From assembly GCA_024697865.1 (NCBI GenBank), contig JAILSC010000016.1:1-64000 (forward strand): DNA of 64,000 nt, in the 5' to 3' direction. The translations under genes and the position numbers were made by a program. This document shows positions 35,741 through 44,968 of the stretch, piece after piece. The notes beneath the pieces were generated by a model. The model was not told the origin of the DNA and did not search any database. It saw only the letters and a program-made list of their open reading frames with translations. Within the stretch, counting starts at the first letter, position 1. Each line of letters starts with the position of its first letter. Source of the DNA: Candidatus Saccharimonadota bacterium. GTDB taxonomy: Bacteria; Patescibacteriota; Saccharimonadia; Saccharimonadales; Saccharimonadaceae.

Positions 35741-37450
35741 ATGGAGGAGAAGCCTTTGGGCACGCCGAACCCCCTGAACCCGAACTTGGGTGAGGCACCG
35801 TTAGACGCAAACCCGTCAGAACCGATAGCAATACCGGTAGCAGTAGGATCCCCAACGAAAACTAGAATTATAAAAGTAGAAGAAGCGCCGGAAGAACCAG
35901 CAGAACTAGAAAAACCGGCGGAAGAAAAGCCAGTAGAAAATGTAGTACCGATAGTCGAAAAAGCGCCTGAAGAGCCGGAGCCTTCAGTGATCGTGATGCC
36001 CGAAGTGAAGGGGCCCGTGCCAGAACCGGAACCCATAAAACCGGAGCCCGAAACTGCGCCGGTAGAGTCAGAGCCTGCGCCAGAACCTGAGGCTAAACTG
36101 GAACCTACGCCCGTGCCGGAGCCGGAATCTACGCCGGAACCTACGCCTGTGCCGGAGCCAGAACCGACGCCGGAGCCAACGCCTACACCAGAGCCCGTAC
36201 CTGCGCCAGAGCCCACACCCGCAGTGCAACCAGCAGCTACTTTGGGTATAGTCACCAACATGGACGGCTCAATTCCGGAACACGATATTACTGATCCAGC
36301 TAACCGCCCTATGGCCAAAATCGAAACCCCTAAGCCTAAAAAATCCAAATTTAAAGGCCGGAAGCGAATTGGCTTGATTATTGGTATGATTATTTCACTT
36401 TTCCTAGCAATTGGTTGCGCGGTAACAGCAACTCTGTTGATTCTCAATGCACCAAGAGGTGATTTAGTGGCGATAGCCGTAAATAAAATTGTTTCAGGCG
36501 AAGCCCCCGAGAACGTGATGATCGATGGCACGATCGAAATCACTCCAGAAAACAAAAAATCGACCGTCCCGAATTTGCAAATAACCTTTGGGACCGAGAT
36601 GACGACCAAGAGCATGATTAACTCCACCATGGCCAAAATTAGCACCCAAACCAAAGATGGAGAAGAACTCTCCGTAGATGTCTCAGAGATTTATGCGGCT
36701 AACGGGAATTTCTATTTGAAAATTGATGGCCTGAAAAATCTTCTAGCTAAGACCGATTTCGCAGATCAGCTAGTGATCTCGGGCCAAACTACGGCCCAAC
36801 CAGAAGTCGATTGCTATGTGACAGAAGGCTGCCCGTCGACTCCGTCCGAGAACACCACCAAAGAAACCAAGAAATTATTAACTGTACTAGGTAGCACTGT
36901 CGAAGTACTAGACGGGGAATGGATTAAAATTTCGGTGAACGATCTTAACTCGATATTGAATGCTAATTTAGACAATGACAATGAGTTTGTCTGTATGGCT
37001 AAATTAGTCAACAACATCAACATCAATAGCAACGCTCTGTCTGATTTCTATTTGAAAAATCCTTTCATCACTTCTACGGATCAAGATTTGGCTGTAGATA
37101 GTGAACGCGACACTATTCGCAAAGTGACAATTAACGACCAGAATTTCCGAGCGTTTATGGAAGCAGCGGTCAATTCCAGCGCGATGACGAATTTAGCTAG
37201 CTGCCTTCATTATGCTAGCGTAGAAAATAGTGTCAACGGATTGTCGGAGACTTTGCAGAATTTGCCTGATATTTACGCCGAGGTAGATGGCAATGACAAT
37301 ATTACACGGATTTACGTAGATACCAAGATTGACAAAGGCAGAGCTAAACTAGTGGCGAACTTGCGGTTCTCTTATCCAGAAAACGTCAACGTCCCAGAAC
37401 CGACCGAATATAAAGATTGGTCGACTCTAATAAATGGGAAAGCAAACTAG
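35741..37450 (+). CDS. membrane protein with Pro-Glu repeat stalk
   Basis: A protein of 569 aa. Residues about 40-170 are Pro/Glu-rich ([17 protein letters not shown]), a long extended cytoplasmic arm. A basic patch ([12 protein letters not shown]) and one TM helix ([19 protein letters not shown], about 210-235) follow. The outer domain (about 245-569) is beta-rich, has a Cys pair (DCYVTEGC) and resembles LppX/LolA-like lipid-binding folds only in general pattern. AGGAG lies 6 nt before the start. Family unknown. Confidence 0.8.
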   Translation: MEEKPLGTPNPLNPNLGEAPLDANPSEPIAIPVAVGSPTKTRIIKVEEAPEEPAELEKPAEEKPVENVVPIVEKAPEEPEPSVIVMPEVKGPVPEPEPIKPEPETAPVESEPAPEPEAKLEPTPVPEPESTPEPTPVPEPEPTPEPTPTPEPVPAPEPTPAVQPAATLGIVTNMDGSIPEHDITDPANRPMAKIETPKPKKSKFKGRKRIGLIIGMIISLFLAIGCAVTATLLILNAPRGDLVAIAVNKIVSGEAPENVMIDGTIEITPENKKSTVPNLQITFGTEMTTKSMINSTMAKISTQTKDGEELSVDVSEIYAANGNFYLKIDGLKNLLAKTDFADQLVISGQTTAQPEVDCYVTEGCPSTPSENTTKETKKLLTVLGSTVEVLDGEWIKISVNDLNSILNANLDNDNEFVCMAKLVNNININSNALSDFYLKNPFITSTDQDLAVDSERDTIRKVTINDQNFRAFMEAAVNSSAMTNLASCLHYASVENSVNGLSETLQNLPDIYAEVDGNDNITRIYVDTKIDKGRAKLVANLRFSYPENVNVPEPTEYKDWSTLINGKAN

Positions 37451-37470
37451 CCTGCAGAGCAGGGTGAAAA

Positions 37471-37499
37471 TTGACTTTTCATCAAAAGTGTGGTATAAT
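37471..37499 (+). promoter_or_regulatory. promoter of uvrC (leaderless)
   Basis: TTGACT, 17-bp spacer, TATAAT, then 6 nt to ATG 37506. Confidence 0.85.
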
Positions 37500-37505
37500 T
37501 AAGAT

Positions 37506-38762
37506 ATGAATGAGACTTTGAAACAAAAACTAACCAAACTCCCGGTGGACCCGGGAGTTTATTTTCACAAAAACGCCGCCGGGGAGATAATCTATGTTGG
37601 CAAGGCGGCGGTATTAAAAAATCGGGTGAGGCAATATTTCCAGAATTCCGTCAAAGACACTAAAACTCAGGCCTTAGTGGCAGAAATCGCTGATACGGAT
37701 TGGACTACCGTAGACACCGAGATGGATGCTTTGTTTCTAGAGTCTGAAATGATTAAGCGCTACAAACCAAAATGGAATATTTTGTTGCGGGACGATAAAA
37801 CAGTCTCCTATGTGCGGATCGATATGAAATCCGAGATTCCGTATGTGTCGTTTACGCGTAATCCCGTGGACGATGGAGCCACTTATATTGGACCGTTTTA
37901 CGGAAAAACTGCGGTGGAGAGAGCGCTGCGTACTTTAAGACGAATTTTTCCGTATTATATTCGGCCTTACACGGGGCGCAAAACTCTGGACACAGATTTA
38001 GGTTTGACTCCAGGAATTGAAGTAGGGCGAACTACCGTCAAAGATTATAAAAGAAATTTGCGGAAATTAATCCGCTATCTAGAAGGTGACCGAGAAAAAT
38101 TGCTAAAAGACCTAGAAAAAGTGATGCAAAAAGAGGCGGCCGCCAAAAATTACGAATTGGCAGCAGAAGCTCGCGACCAATTGAAAGGATTGCAAGAATT
38201 AAGAAAGAAAATCGTATTTTCGGACAAGGAGTTTTTGGACATTTCTTCAGACCAAGCCTTAAAGCAATTGCAAGAATTATTGGAGCTAGAAAAACCGCCC
38301 CGACGAATCGAAGGATATGATATTTCGCACCAATCCGGAAGCGACACGGTGGGGAGCATGGTGGTGTTTATTAATGGCACGGCAGCGCGAAGCGAATATC
38401 GCAAGTTCAAAATTCGCACTTCCACGAATGATGATCTGAAGAGTATGCGAGAAATAATCACTAGGCGTTTGAAACATCCAGAGTGGGAATATCCAGATTT
38501 GATTATTTTAGATGGTGGCATGACTCAGGTAAAAGCCGTCCTACCGCTCTTAGAGCCGTATAATATACCCGTAATCGGGCGCGACAAGTCCGGTGACCAT
38601 AGTAAGTCCGCAAAAGTGAAGTTGGTAATTCCAGGATCAGGACATCTGGAATTGTCACCAAGTTCGCATATTGCGCGCTTGATTGCTCGCGTAGACGAAG
38701 AATCGCATCGGTTTGCGGTAAACTATCACACTTTACTGAAACGGAAACACATGCTCAGATAG
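37506..38762 (+). CDS. uvrC: excinuclease ABC subunit C, short form
   Basis: Makes the dual incisions in nucleotide excision repair with UvrA and UvrB. At 418 aa it compares with about 600 in E. coli. The GIY-YIG domain (PGVYFHKNAAGEIIYVGKA), UVR motif (KNYELAAEARDQLKGLQ) and RNase H-like nuclease (RIEGYDISHQSGSDTVGSM, LIILDGGMTQ, DEESHRFAVNYH) are present. The C-terminal helix-hairpin-helix pair is absent: the protein ends at KRKHMLR. The central linker is also short. The prophage begins just downstream. Confidence 0.93.
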   Translation: MNETLKQKLTKLPVDPGVYFHKNAAGEIIYVGKAAVLKNRVRQYFQNSVKDTKTQALVAEIADTDWTTVDTEMDALFLESEMIKRYKPKWNILLRDDKTVSYVRIDMKSEIPYVSFTRNPVDDGATYIGPFYGKTAVERALRTLRRIFPYYIRPYTGRKTLDTDLGLTPGIEVGRTTVKDYKRNLRKLIRYLEGDREKLLKDLEKVMQKEAAAKNYELAAEARDQLKGLQELRKKIVFSDKEFLDISSDQALKQLQELLELEKPPRRIEGYDISHQSGSDTVGSMVVFINGTAARSEYRKFKIRTSTNDDLKSMREIITRRLKHPEWEYPDLIILDGGMTQVKAVLPLLEPYNIPVIGRDKSGDHSKSAKVKLVIPGSGHLELSPSSHIARLIARVDEESHRFAVNYHTLLKRKHMLR

Positions 38763-38900
38763 AGCTTTTTGTATTTTCGTTTGTTAAGGTTTTCGTCCAG
38801 CACTTTTGCCTTCCGATCTACTCTTATATTACCATAGACACAATCAAAAATCAAGCCCAAAATTGCAAAATAATCAAAAAAGTTTTCCACAACCCCAACC

Positions 38901-39752
38901 CTATACCATATTCAAACTATATTTATCGAAATACTCGGCCAGGCCAGCATCGAATGAGTGAATATAGCGCTCAGTAGTCGCTATAGACGAGTGGCCCAGC
39001 ATTCTCTGAGCTACTGGAAGTGGCGCACCATTATTGCAAATGTTGGTGGCGAATGAATGGCGCAAGGCATGAGGATGAAACTCGTTATAACCGAGCTTAA
39101 AAAATGGCGCCGCCATGATCTCTCTCAATCTTGGTACTGATATTGGTTGGTCACAAATTCTAGGACTCTGCCAAATATATCCTTCAACGTGGTGCGCAGC
39201 AATGTAGTCATCTAACTTTTTCTTAACTTTATCTGATATGTAGGCCTCTCGGTTCTTTCGGCCCTTGCCAATAAAATCTATCCTTCTGTCGCTAATATCT
39301 CCAACTTTCAAACATCTTACTTCTGATATCCGAAATCCGCACTCAAAACATAGACTTATCAGTAGCCACTGTCTTTCGTCTGCAACGCTTAAAACTTCGT
39401 CTATTTGGTCTTTAGAATAAAACACCCTCTTAAATGGTTCTTTCTTGACCTTCTTCACCAATCTCTCGTTTAGTTTAGGGATCTCAAGCCCCCTGTCCTC
39501 ATAAAAATTAACCATAGACATCAGTGCAGCCAGTCTCACGTTTATGGTCTCTGACCTGAAATTTCTGGCCGTTTGGCTAAATATCCATTGGTCTATATGA
39601 TCATTAGATAAGTCTTCTAATCTATCTATGTCTACGCACCTTAAAAAGTCCTTATAGCCGTATTTACGCCCCTCTATAGTGTTTAAACTGAGTCTTTTGA
39701 CGTTGAGGCAATAGTCTTGAAAGAATTTAATTTGCTGTTCAATTTTTTTCAT
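38901..39752 (-). CDS. tyrosine recombinase (phage integrase, XerC/D-like)
   Basis: A protein of 283 aa. The N-terminal SAM-like core-binding domain (about 1-95) is followed by the catalytic domain with Arg in CGFRISEVRCL, Lys in IGKGRKNREAYI, HALRHSFAT (HxxR), LGHSSIATTERYIH (H and Tyr nucleophile). Start ATG 39752 has AAGGAGC 3-9 nt upstream; an upstream ATG in the longer frame lies in the GC-rich leader hairpin. It likely catalyses phage integration, although a chromosomal XerD role cannot be excluded by sequence. Confidence 0.92.
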   Translation of the reverse strand: MKKIEQQIKFFQDYCLNVKRLSLNTIEGRKYGYKDFLRCVDIDRLEDLSNDHIDQWIFSQTARNFRSETINVRLAALMSMVNFYEDRGLEIPKLNERLVKKVKKEPFKRVFYSKDQIDEVLSVADERQWLLISLCFECGFRISEVRCLKVGDISDRRIDFIGKGRKNREAYISDKVKKKLDDYIAAHHVEGYIWQSPRICDQPISVPRLREIMAAPFFKLGYNEFHPHALRHSFATNICNNGAPLPVAQRMLGHSSIATTERYIHSFDAGLAEYFDKYSLNMV

Positions 39753-39772
39753 AAAGCTCCTTATAGTTGATA

Positions 39773-39816
39773 GGGCGCCGGCTCCGGCTCCTGCCAAAGC
39801 AAGGAGCCGAGCGCCC
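39773..39816 (-). promoter_or_regulatory. GC-rich hairpin in the integrase leader
   Basis: GGGCGCCGGCTCC and GGAGCCGAGCGCCC form a long stem just upstream of the RBS. The leader copy of GCTCCTT (39801-39807, minus sense) is also the exact complement of the integrase AAGGAGC (39756-39762), so two folds compete. Confidence 0.45.
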
Positions 39817-39895
39817 GTGCTTAAAATTTCTAAAAAACTTTTTTTGCTGATCCTACTACTATATTGGTTATATTGGTTTAATGGATGTCCACATT

Positions 39896-39949
39896 ATGCC
39901 ACATCAAATGGGGGTGACCTAAAATCCCCAAAATGCCACATCAAATGGG
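39896..39949. repeat. 17-bp direct repeat pair
   Basis: ATGCCACATCAAATGGG at 39896-39912 and 39933-39949, 20 bp between copies, immediately before the iterons. Confidence 0.6.
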
Positions 39950-39997
39950 TTTTCCACTAACTTTTACACAAGGTTTTCCACAGGTTTTTCCACAAGC
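39950..39997. repeat. four 12-bp iterons of DnaA-box type, candidate origin
   Basis: Units start at 39950, 39962, 39974 and 39986: TTTTCCACT, TTTTACACA, TTTTCCACA, TTTTCCACA, each followed by three bases. Three match the DnaA-box consensus TTWTNCACA exactly. The period is exactly 12 bp. Confidence 0.65.
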
Positions 39998-40051
39998 TAG
40001 GCTTGACATATGAAAAACAGAGGTCTCTCCCCAATACCTCCGTTTGACCCT

Positions 40052-40068
40052 GTTGTAAAATATACAAC
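40052..40068. promoter_or_regulatory. palindrome GTTGTA-N5-TACAAC
   Basis: Same core as at 2196-2212. It lies just past the stop of the winged-helix gene; it could be an operator or a weak terminator. Confidence 0.35.
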
Positions 40069-40071
40069 AAC

Positions 40072-40362
40072 CTAAATAAACTTATACCCAATCCATGTAT
40101 GGCCGCCCCGATGCACTCTGTCTACCTTTATCAATCCCTTGTCCTCTAGTTTCTTATTATATCGCCAAATCTTCTTTCTATCTATTTTGTGGTCGTCCGA
40201 GAACACCTTTGACGGAACACGGATAAACCCCAGTTTATCCTTCTTAAAACGTTCGCTATAGTCTTGCAATATCAAATACCAATAAAACAACCCGTGATCG
40301 TCACTAAACCTAGTTAGTAGCTCCTTATCTACCGTAAGATAAAACTTACTTTTACGCACCAT
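40072..40362 (-). CDS. winged-helix DNA-binding protein of the prophage
   Basis: A protein of 96 aa. The arrangement YWYLILQDYSERF, GFIRVPSKVFSDDH, DRKKIWRYNKKLEDKG (recognition helix) and LIKVDRVHRGGHTWIGYKF (wing) fits a winged helix of the phage replication-initiator or repressor kind. The start ATG 40362 has AAGGAGGT; the longer frame from 40455 starts inside the -10 box. It is adjacent to the iterons and integrase, so it could bind the iterons or control integration. Confidence 0.72.
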   Translation of the reverse strand: MVRKSKFYLTVDKELLTRFSDDHGLFYWYLILQDYSERFKKDKLGFIRVPSKVFSDDHKIDRKKIWRYNKKLEDKGLIKVDRVHRGGHTWIGYKFI

Positions 40363-40403
40363 AAGTACCTCCTTAAGTTTAAGTGAGGCCGCCGGATAGC
40401 GAA

Positions 40404-40482
40404 CCCTCTCGTGAATAACCACGAGAGGGCACGAAACTCCAGATTCAGATTTCATTATAGCACAGGTTCACGTTTTTGTCTA
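40404..40482 (-). promoter_or_regulatory. promoter and leader hairpin of the winged-helix gene
   Basis: TAGACA (40477-40482), 17-bp spacer, TATAAT (40454-40459), then a leader of about 85 nt with the perfect 10-bp stem CCCTCTCGTG/CACGAGAGGG (40404-40429). It is a good host-type promoter and so may be active in the lysogen. Confidence 0.65.
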
Positions 40483-40514
40483 GCTAGTCTTTGTGCAGCA
40501 GGATTTCTTTCTGA

Positions 40515-41354
40515 TTATTTCCACCGTCCGATTCCTGTGGCAGTTAGCGTTCCGTTTGCGTTGCTCGCAGAGCCAGCCCTACACAAATCAATAGCGCCCG
40601 GCTTTGTAGTTGTAGACCCAGATCCAGCAATACTAGCGACCCAATACCCATAAGCCCCACCGTCACAAGCATATGACACTACCGGCTTTTCTATAAACGG
40701 AACTGCCCAATTTCCGAACCAGCTACTGCCGAACTCGTGTTCGTAAATGCTACCCCATGCAGTAAACCCAATTCCACTAAAAGTCTTTCTAATACAACAA
40801 ATCAGCGTTCCATCCGCATATTTGATAGCGTAGTTCTGGTTATCCCCAGTTGTTGTCCCCACCACCTCTACAATTGTCGTGAGATCAATTTTACCTGCTG
40901 TTACCGCTCCATCGTTTATTTTAGCAGTGGTTACTGCAGCGTCTGCAATTGAGCTTTCGGTCACTGCGTTGTCTTTTAGAGTGCCGTCTTGTTTATGAGA
41001 TGCTAGAATCCCAGTTACTAAGTCGCTTAGCCAACCGATAGTGGGGTCTAGTTTGACTTTATCGCCAACTTGATTCCCAGAGTCTGCGGCCCCAGCTATT
41101 CGTGTCAGCCCAGTTATACTGTTGCCGGACACAATACCCTTCCAGTCTGTCTGAGTAGCGGTGTCTACAGTGCCGTCAGAACTCATCCTGAATGTTGAGA
41201 AATGAACTGGGGTATCAGTTGCCCAACCAGCTAGACTATTGCACGCTAAAGTTGTGCCGCCAGTAGATCGTGCTGACGCTACCAGAGCCACAGTAGGATA
41301 GCTACCGTCCATACTACTAGCTTTGTTAAAATAATCTGATATGTTTGCTGTCAT
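40515..41354 (-). CDS. tail fibre/receptor-binding protein, paralogue B
   Basis: A protein of 279 aa. Residues 1 to about 165 are closely similar to paralogue A (DYFNKASSM, WATDTPVHFSTF, TQTDWKGIV, DPTIGWLSDLVTGILASHKQ). A stalk of repeated A-V-T-x-x-K-I units follows (DAAVTTAKINDGAVTAGKI). The C-terminal domain is unrelated to that of A (YADGTLICCIRKTFSG, GNWAVPFIEKPVVSYAC) and looks like a phage tail-tip domain. AGGAG precedes the start. It is the last structural gene of the operon. Confidence 0.8.
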   Translation of the reverse strand: MTANISDYFNKASSMDGSYPTVALVASARSTGGTTLACNSLAGWATDTPVHFSTFRMSSDGTVDTATQTDWKGIVSGNSITGLTRIAGAADSGNQVGDKVKLDPTIGWLSDLVTGILASHKQDGTLKDNAVTESSIADAAVTTAKINDGAVTAGKIDLTTIVEVVGTTTGDNQNYAIKYADGTLICCIRKTFSGIGFTAWGSIYEHEFGSSWFGNWAVPFIEKPVVSYACDGGAYGYWVASIAGSGSTTTKPGAIDLCRAGSASNANGTLTATGIGRWK

Positions 41355-41371
41355 ATGTTATACTCCTAAAT

Positions 41372-42241
41372 CTAGTAGATTTGCCGAATGTCCATTTTAA
41401 TTGCGAGGTTGCCAGTCCAATTTTCGTTTTTGCCCTGAGATTTTATCACGTCGCCGGCGTTGAGCCAAAGCACCATTGTATTATATCCTTCTGTAAATTG
41501 GTTACCGGACCATGCTTCAGTAGACCACCCGGCCACTGATAAAATTGCGTTGCTATTTTGCATAACTCGGGCATTACTTCGGTATTGAGTAGAAGTAGCT
41601 CCACCCGCAAAAGATATATTGATTGCGTATAGTCCGCTATTGACGATTGTATACGAATCAAAGTCGGTAAATGTTCCGCCAACGCTTTTAGTAGTATTAA
41701 ATGATTGTGGGGTAAATGTTTTCCCGGCTAGAGTAGTAAAATCTATTTTGCTGGCCGTTGTAGCCCCGTCATTGATTTTTGCGGTCGTCACAGCATTATC
41801 AGCGATTTTGGATGTAGAAACCGAGCCAGTAGTGATTGTGCTCTCAACTACAGCGTTGTCTTTTAAAGCTCCCGTTTGTTTGTGAGCCACTAATAAACCA
41901 GTCACAAGGTCATTTAGCCATCCAATAGTGGGGTTGAGTTCAGCCTTGTCACCAGAAGCGTTGCCGGAATCAGCAGCGCCAGCTAGTCTAGTCATTTCAG
42001 TAATAGTGTTACCAACTACTATACCCTTCCAATCTGTTTGGGTAGTATAGTCGATGTCGCCGCTGGCTGTAACCTGAAATGTTGAAAAGTGCACCGGCGT
42101 ATCTGTAGCCCAACCATCTAGGTCGTCACAAGTTAGCGTTGGACCACCAGCCGATCTGGCAGCCGTAACGGTGGCCACTGGCGGATATGTTCCGCTCATG
42201 TTGCTCGCCTTATTAAAGTAGTCTGTTATATTTGCTGACAT
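41372..42241 (-). CDS. tail fibre/receptor-binding protein, paralogue A
   Basis: A protein of 289 aa. It shares the virion-attachment N-terminal half with paralogue B, then has a longer stalk (SVSTSKIADNAVTTAKINDG) and a C-terminal domain with the beta pattern of a TNF/C1q-like jelly roll (FDSYTIVNSGLYAINISFAG, YNTMVLWLNAGDVIKSQG). Fibres ending in such folds commonly bind cell-surface polymers. Confidence 0.8.
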   Translation of the reverse strand: MSANITDYFNKASNMSGTYPPVATVTAARSAGGPTLTCDDLDGWATDTPVHFSTFQVTASGDIDYTTQTDWKGIVVGNTITEMTRLAGAADSGNASGDKAELNPTIGWLNDLVTGLLVAHKQTGALKDNAVVESTITTGSVSTSKIADNAVTTAKINDGATTASKIDFTTLAGKTFTPQSFNTTKSVGGTFTDFDSYTIVNSGLYAINISFAGGATSTQYRSNARVMQNSNAILSVAGWSTEAWSGNQFTEGYNTMVLWLNAGDVIKSQGKNENWTGNLAIKMDIRQIY

Positions 42242-42257
42242 ATTTACACTCCTTTCA

Positions 42258-44276
42258 TCAGCTTAAATCTTTAATTCCTATTGGTACGTGTTCGGCTACT
42301 ACCGATGATATTTTATAATCTACATTTGGCTTTACCGTGTGAATTGTATAGGTAAACCACTGGATATCTTCGTCTATTTCGATAATTTCATCCACGTACT
42401 CGTGAAGAGACTCTCCAGGCGCTCCTACGGTGCTCCAAGCTACCATTTTAGGCGACCTATTGTAAACCTGGCTCCAACCACGAGCTAAGACGTTCTGAAA
42501 CGGTAAAAATGTCTGCTTGTACTTCATGATCCCGTCTTCCGTCATAGCGTCTACCTCGATAGATATTTCTCCTTTTGGTTTCAGGAAAGTAAACACAATC
42601 TGAATCAGTCTAGCCCAGTCACGACCGTCTTTAGAGAATTGCACCATTCCAGACGTCATATCTGTTTCAAAAGAGTTACCGTCGTCCGCTGTTGCAGTGG
42701 CTCGATCTAGCTCATAGATATAGCCGTCATTGCAGTACATTAGAAAATGAGTATCTCCACCGTTGTCATTATACAGAGTCATCCATTTGACGTTTAAGTA
42801 CCAGCTAGTCATCCATGCACCCTTCTGATCCGGATAGTATACCCATACCCGGTTGTTCTCAGTAGAACCTACTGGTAGAGTCCAGTATATCTGGCCCTCG
42901 TAAGCAAGTCCTACAGCTTTGCTCATTGCGGAGCTTTTGAGCAGCGTTATTTGGTCCTTAATTGTTTCTGATATAGTTCTGGTAGACAAAACGTTCTGTA
43001 GTGACGGCATAGTGCCAGTAGTTTTAAATCCGTCCCTAGACGGGTAGAACAGGGAATTATTGTGTACCACTACGGCGTCCGGGCTATCTGTGCCGTCTCG
43101 CCCAGAATCTTCTGTCGGAGACCATACCACGACCGATTCACTACCATAACTTACGGTAGAATATCCAATTTGGAACCTACGACCGGAGCCGTTAGAACCT
43201 TGAGTCAATACTACTACTGTAGAATCACCCTGCCCTTTTCTAAACGGCATTACTGATATCGGTATTTCTTTCGTGCCACTAGCTACTGGTGCATAACCGC
43301 CGCCGAACCCGGACGGAGAAAAGTCAATCTCGTGGCCGTAGTCGCCACCATACCACACATAATATGGGTTGTCAGTGTCTCCTACAAGCCACACACGGCC
43401 GTTTACGACCGTTCCACGTGTTGTTTTGGGTCCAGCAGTAGAATTATATTCTGACGCTATACGGCTAATATCTACAGCCTGGGAGCCGTCATCTCGGTAG
43501 GTTGTAACAGTAGAATCTATATTTGATTGTAATAAGTACATCACGGGGTCATTCTCGCCGTCTGTGGCCGTTCCAACATAGATATTGTAGCCAGTAGCAC
43601 CAGTCACAGCTGTCCACGAAACGTCTACATATTGAGTTGCCGAGTCCCACATATCTCGTGATTTTCCTATAGTCACCGAAACTGACGGGCTCGCCTTAGT
43701 TTCTCCTACAGTAGAGCTAGCAGTGATAGCATAGTGAACTGAGAAGCTCGATCCAGATAAACCGGTAGCCGTAGCAGTTGGGGCCGAAATAGGGTCGTCT
43801 ACTTTAGTGAATGTAGTGATAGTCCAGCTAGATAAATTGATATAAGAGAGATTGTCATAACCATTCATGATCAGAACCCTATCGCCAACTTGCACGAAGT
43901 GCGCCGGAGCTGTCTTGCTATAAGTCTTGGTGCTTATTTTAGTCCACGCACTATCCTCGCCCTTGCAGTAGCACACGTAGCCGTCATTGCCTATTACTTG
44001 CATCGAAACTAGGTAGAATGTCTGGCTAGTGCCAGAAACTACCTTGCACTCGAACAGCTCGCCAATTATCTCGCCTAATGGTTGTGGACCATACTTGACC
44101 AATGACGGACGTGGCCGAATAACCCCATTTTGCTCTAAAACCATGTTTACTGACGATTTAAGCGCATCATCCACTATTCTACGTGAATCATAGTCAGTAA
44201 CAGTCCCTACGGACCAATCTAGCACTGATTTGCGCTTAATATCGGGTGCTTTAGTGGCTTTTGGGGGATTAATCAT
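42258..44276 (-). CDS. beta-propeller tail nozzle/hub protein
   Basis: A protein of 672 aa. Repeated blade-like segments (VGDRVLIMNGYDNLSYI, GRVWLVGDTDNPYYVWYG, VVVHNNSLFYPSRDGFK, GQIYWTLPVGSTENNRVWVY) resemble P22 gp10-type packaged-DNA stabilisation or T7 nozzle proteins, with an inserted Fn3-like module (SWTAVTGATGYNIYVGT, about 205-250). The start ATG 44276 has GGAGGT 7 nt upstream; it overlaps the adaptor gene by 8 nt. Confidence 0.72.
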   Translation of the reverse strand: MINPPKATKAPDIKRKSVLDWSVGTVTDYDSRRIVDDALKSSVNMVLEQNGVIRPRPSLVKYGPQPLGEIIGELFECKVVSGTSQTFYLVSMQVIGNDGYVCYCKGEDSAWTKISTKTYSKTAPAHFVQVGDRVLIMNGYDNLSYINLSSWTITTFTKVDDPISAPTATATGLSGSSFSVHYAITASSTVGETKASPSVSVTIGKSRDMWDSATQYVDVSWTAVTGATGYNIYVGTATDGENDPVMYLLQSNIDSTVTTYRDDGSQAVDISRIASEYNSTAGPKTTRGTVVNGRVWLVGDTDNPYYVWYGGDYGHEIDFSPSGFGGGYAPVASGTKEIPISVMPFRKGQGDSTVVVLTQGSNGSGRRFQIGYSTVSYGSESVVVWSPTEDSGRDGTDSPDAVVVHNNSLFYPSRDGFKTTGTMPSLQNVLSTRTISETIKDQITLLKSSAMSKAVGLAYEGQIYWTLPVGSTENNRVWVYYPDQKGAWMTSWYLNVKWMTLYNDNGGDTHFLMYCNDGYIYELDRATATADDGNSFETDMTSGMVQFSKDGRDWARLIQIVFTFLKPKGEISIEVDAMTEDGIMKYKQTFLPFQNVLARGWSQVYNRSPKMVAWSTVGAPGESLHEYVDEIIEIDEDIQWFTYTIHTVKPNVDYKISSVVAEHVPIGIKDLS

Positions 44277-44940
44277 AGTACATACCTCCACCGTTGCGGA
44301 ATCCACCTCTCACCCGGCGGACTTGACCAGCACGGTTGTTTATTATCATTGCTTGCATTAGATTGTTAGCTTCTGCAATTAGGTTGCCATATTGGTTTTG
44401 TTTAACGATATCGTTCCGGATATACTCGGCAGCACACATCGTGACTAGCCACACTGGGTTATCTACGCTAACATCATCGTCTGGATCTTCTAAATCTTCT
44501 ACATAAGTATAGACTGGGGCGTATAATTTACCACCATAACAAGGGTCGTCTTCTGCAAACCTAGCGTTAAACACTAGAGACTGGCCCAATTTGGCGCAAT
44601 AGTTGCCAGTGGGATAGTTTTTTAAATCGTCATAAGTCACTAGCTGGAACGGCTTTTTCTCGCCTTCTTTGGTTAGGACATAGACATTGTCGCCTTTAGC
44701 CGTTGAAATATCAGCTATATCGTCGTCTAGCTCATATTCGTCATTATTATTGATATTACCAATTTGTCTTGCTCGCTCATAGCGTGAATTCCAGTGTTGA
44801 CCCGGTTCATTGAGCCAAGCGTTCTGGTAGTAGTTAGCAATTCCTTTTATCTTTGACCACTTAGCGTTGCTCTGGTCAAGGATCGTGGGCTTACCAGTGG
44901 CCTTGAGCATTACAGCATTGATTAGCTCTTGTAAAGTCAT
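44269..44940 (-). CDS. head-tail adaptor protein
   Basis: A protein of 223 aa. Its helical N-terminus, central beta insertion (YELDDDIADISTAKGDNVYVL) and C-terminal helices (VTMCAAEYIRNDIVKQNQ) resemble podovirus adaptors such as P22 gp4 or T7 gp11. The position next to the nozzle gene supports this. An Arg/Gly-rich tail (RRVRGGFRNGGGMYYD) ends it. AGGAGGT precedes the start. Confidence 0.6.
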   Translation of the reverse strand: MTLQELINAVMLKATGKPTILDQSNAKWSKIKGIANYYQNAWLNEPGQHWNSRYERARQIGNINNNDEYELDDDIADISTAKGDNVYVLTKEGEKKPFQLVTYDDLKNYPTGNYCAKLGQSLVFNARFAEDDPCYGGKLYAPVYTYVEDLEDPDDDVSVDNPVWLVTMCAAEYIRNDIVKQNQYGNLIAEANNLMQAMIINNRAGQVRRVRGGFRNGGGMYYD

Positions 44941-44968
44941 CTATTTACCTCCTTTTATTTTTAATTGC

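Noticed and set aside
35695..36654. Gly/Ser-rich minus-strand ORF
   Set aside because: Shadow of the Pro-Glu repeat of the 35741 gene; GC-rich codon repeats keep the reverse frame open.
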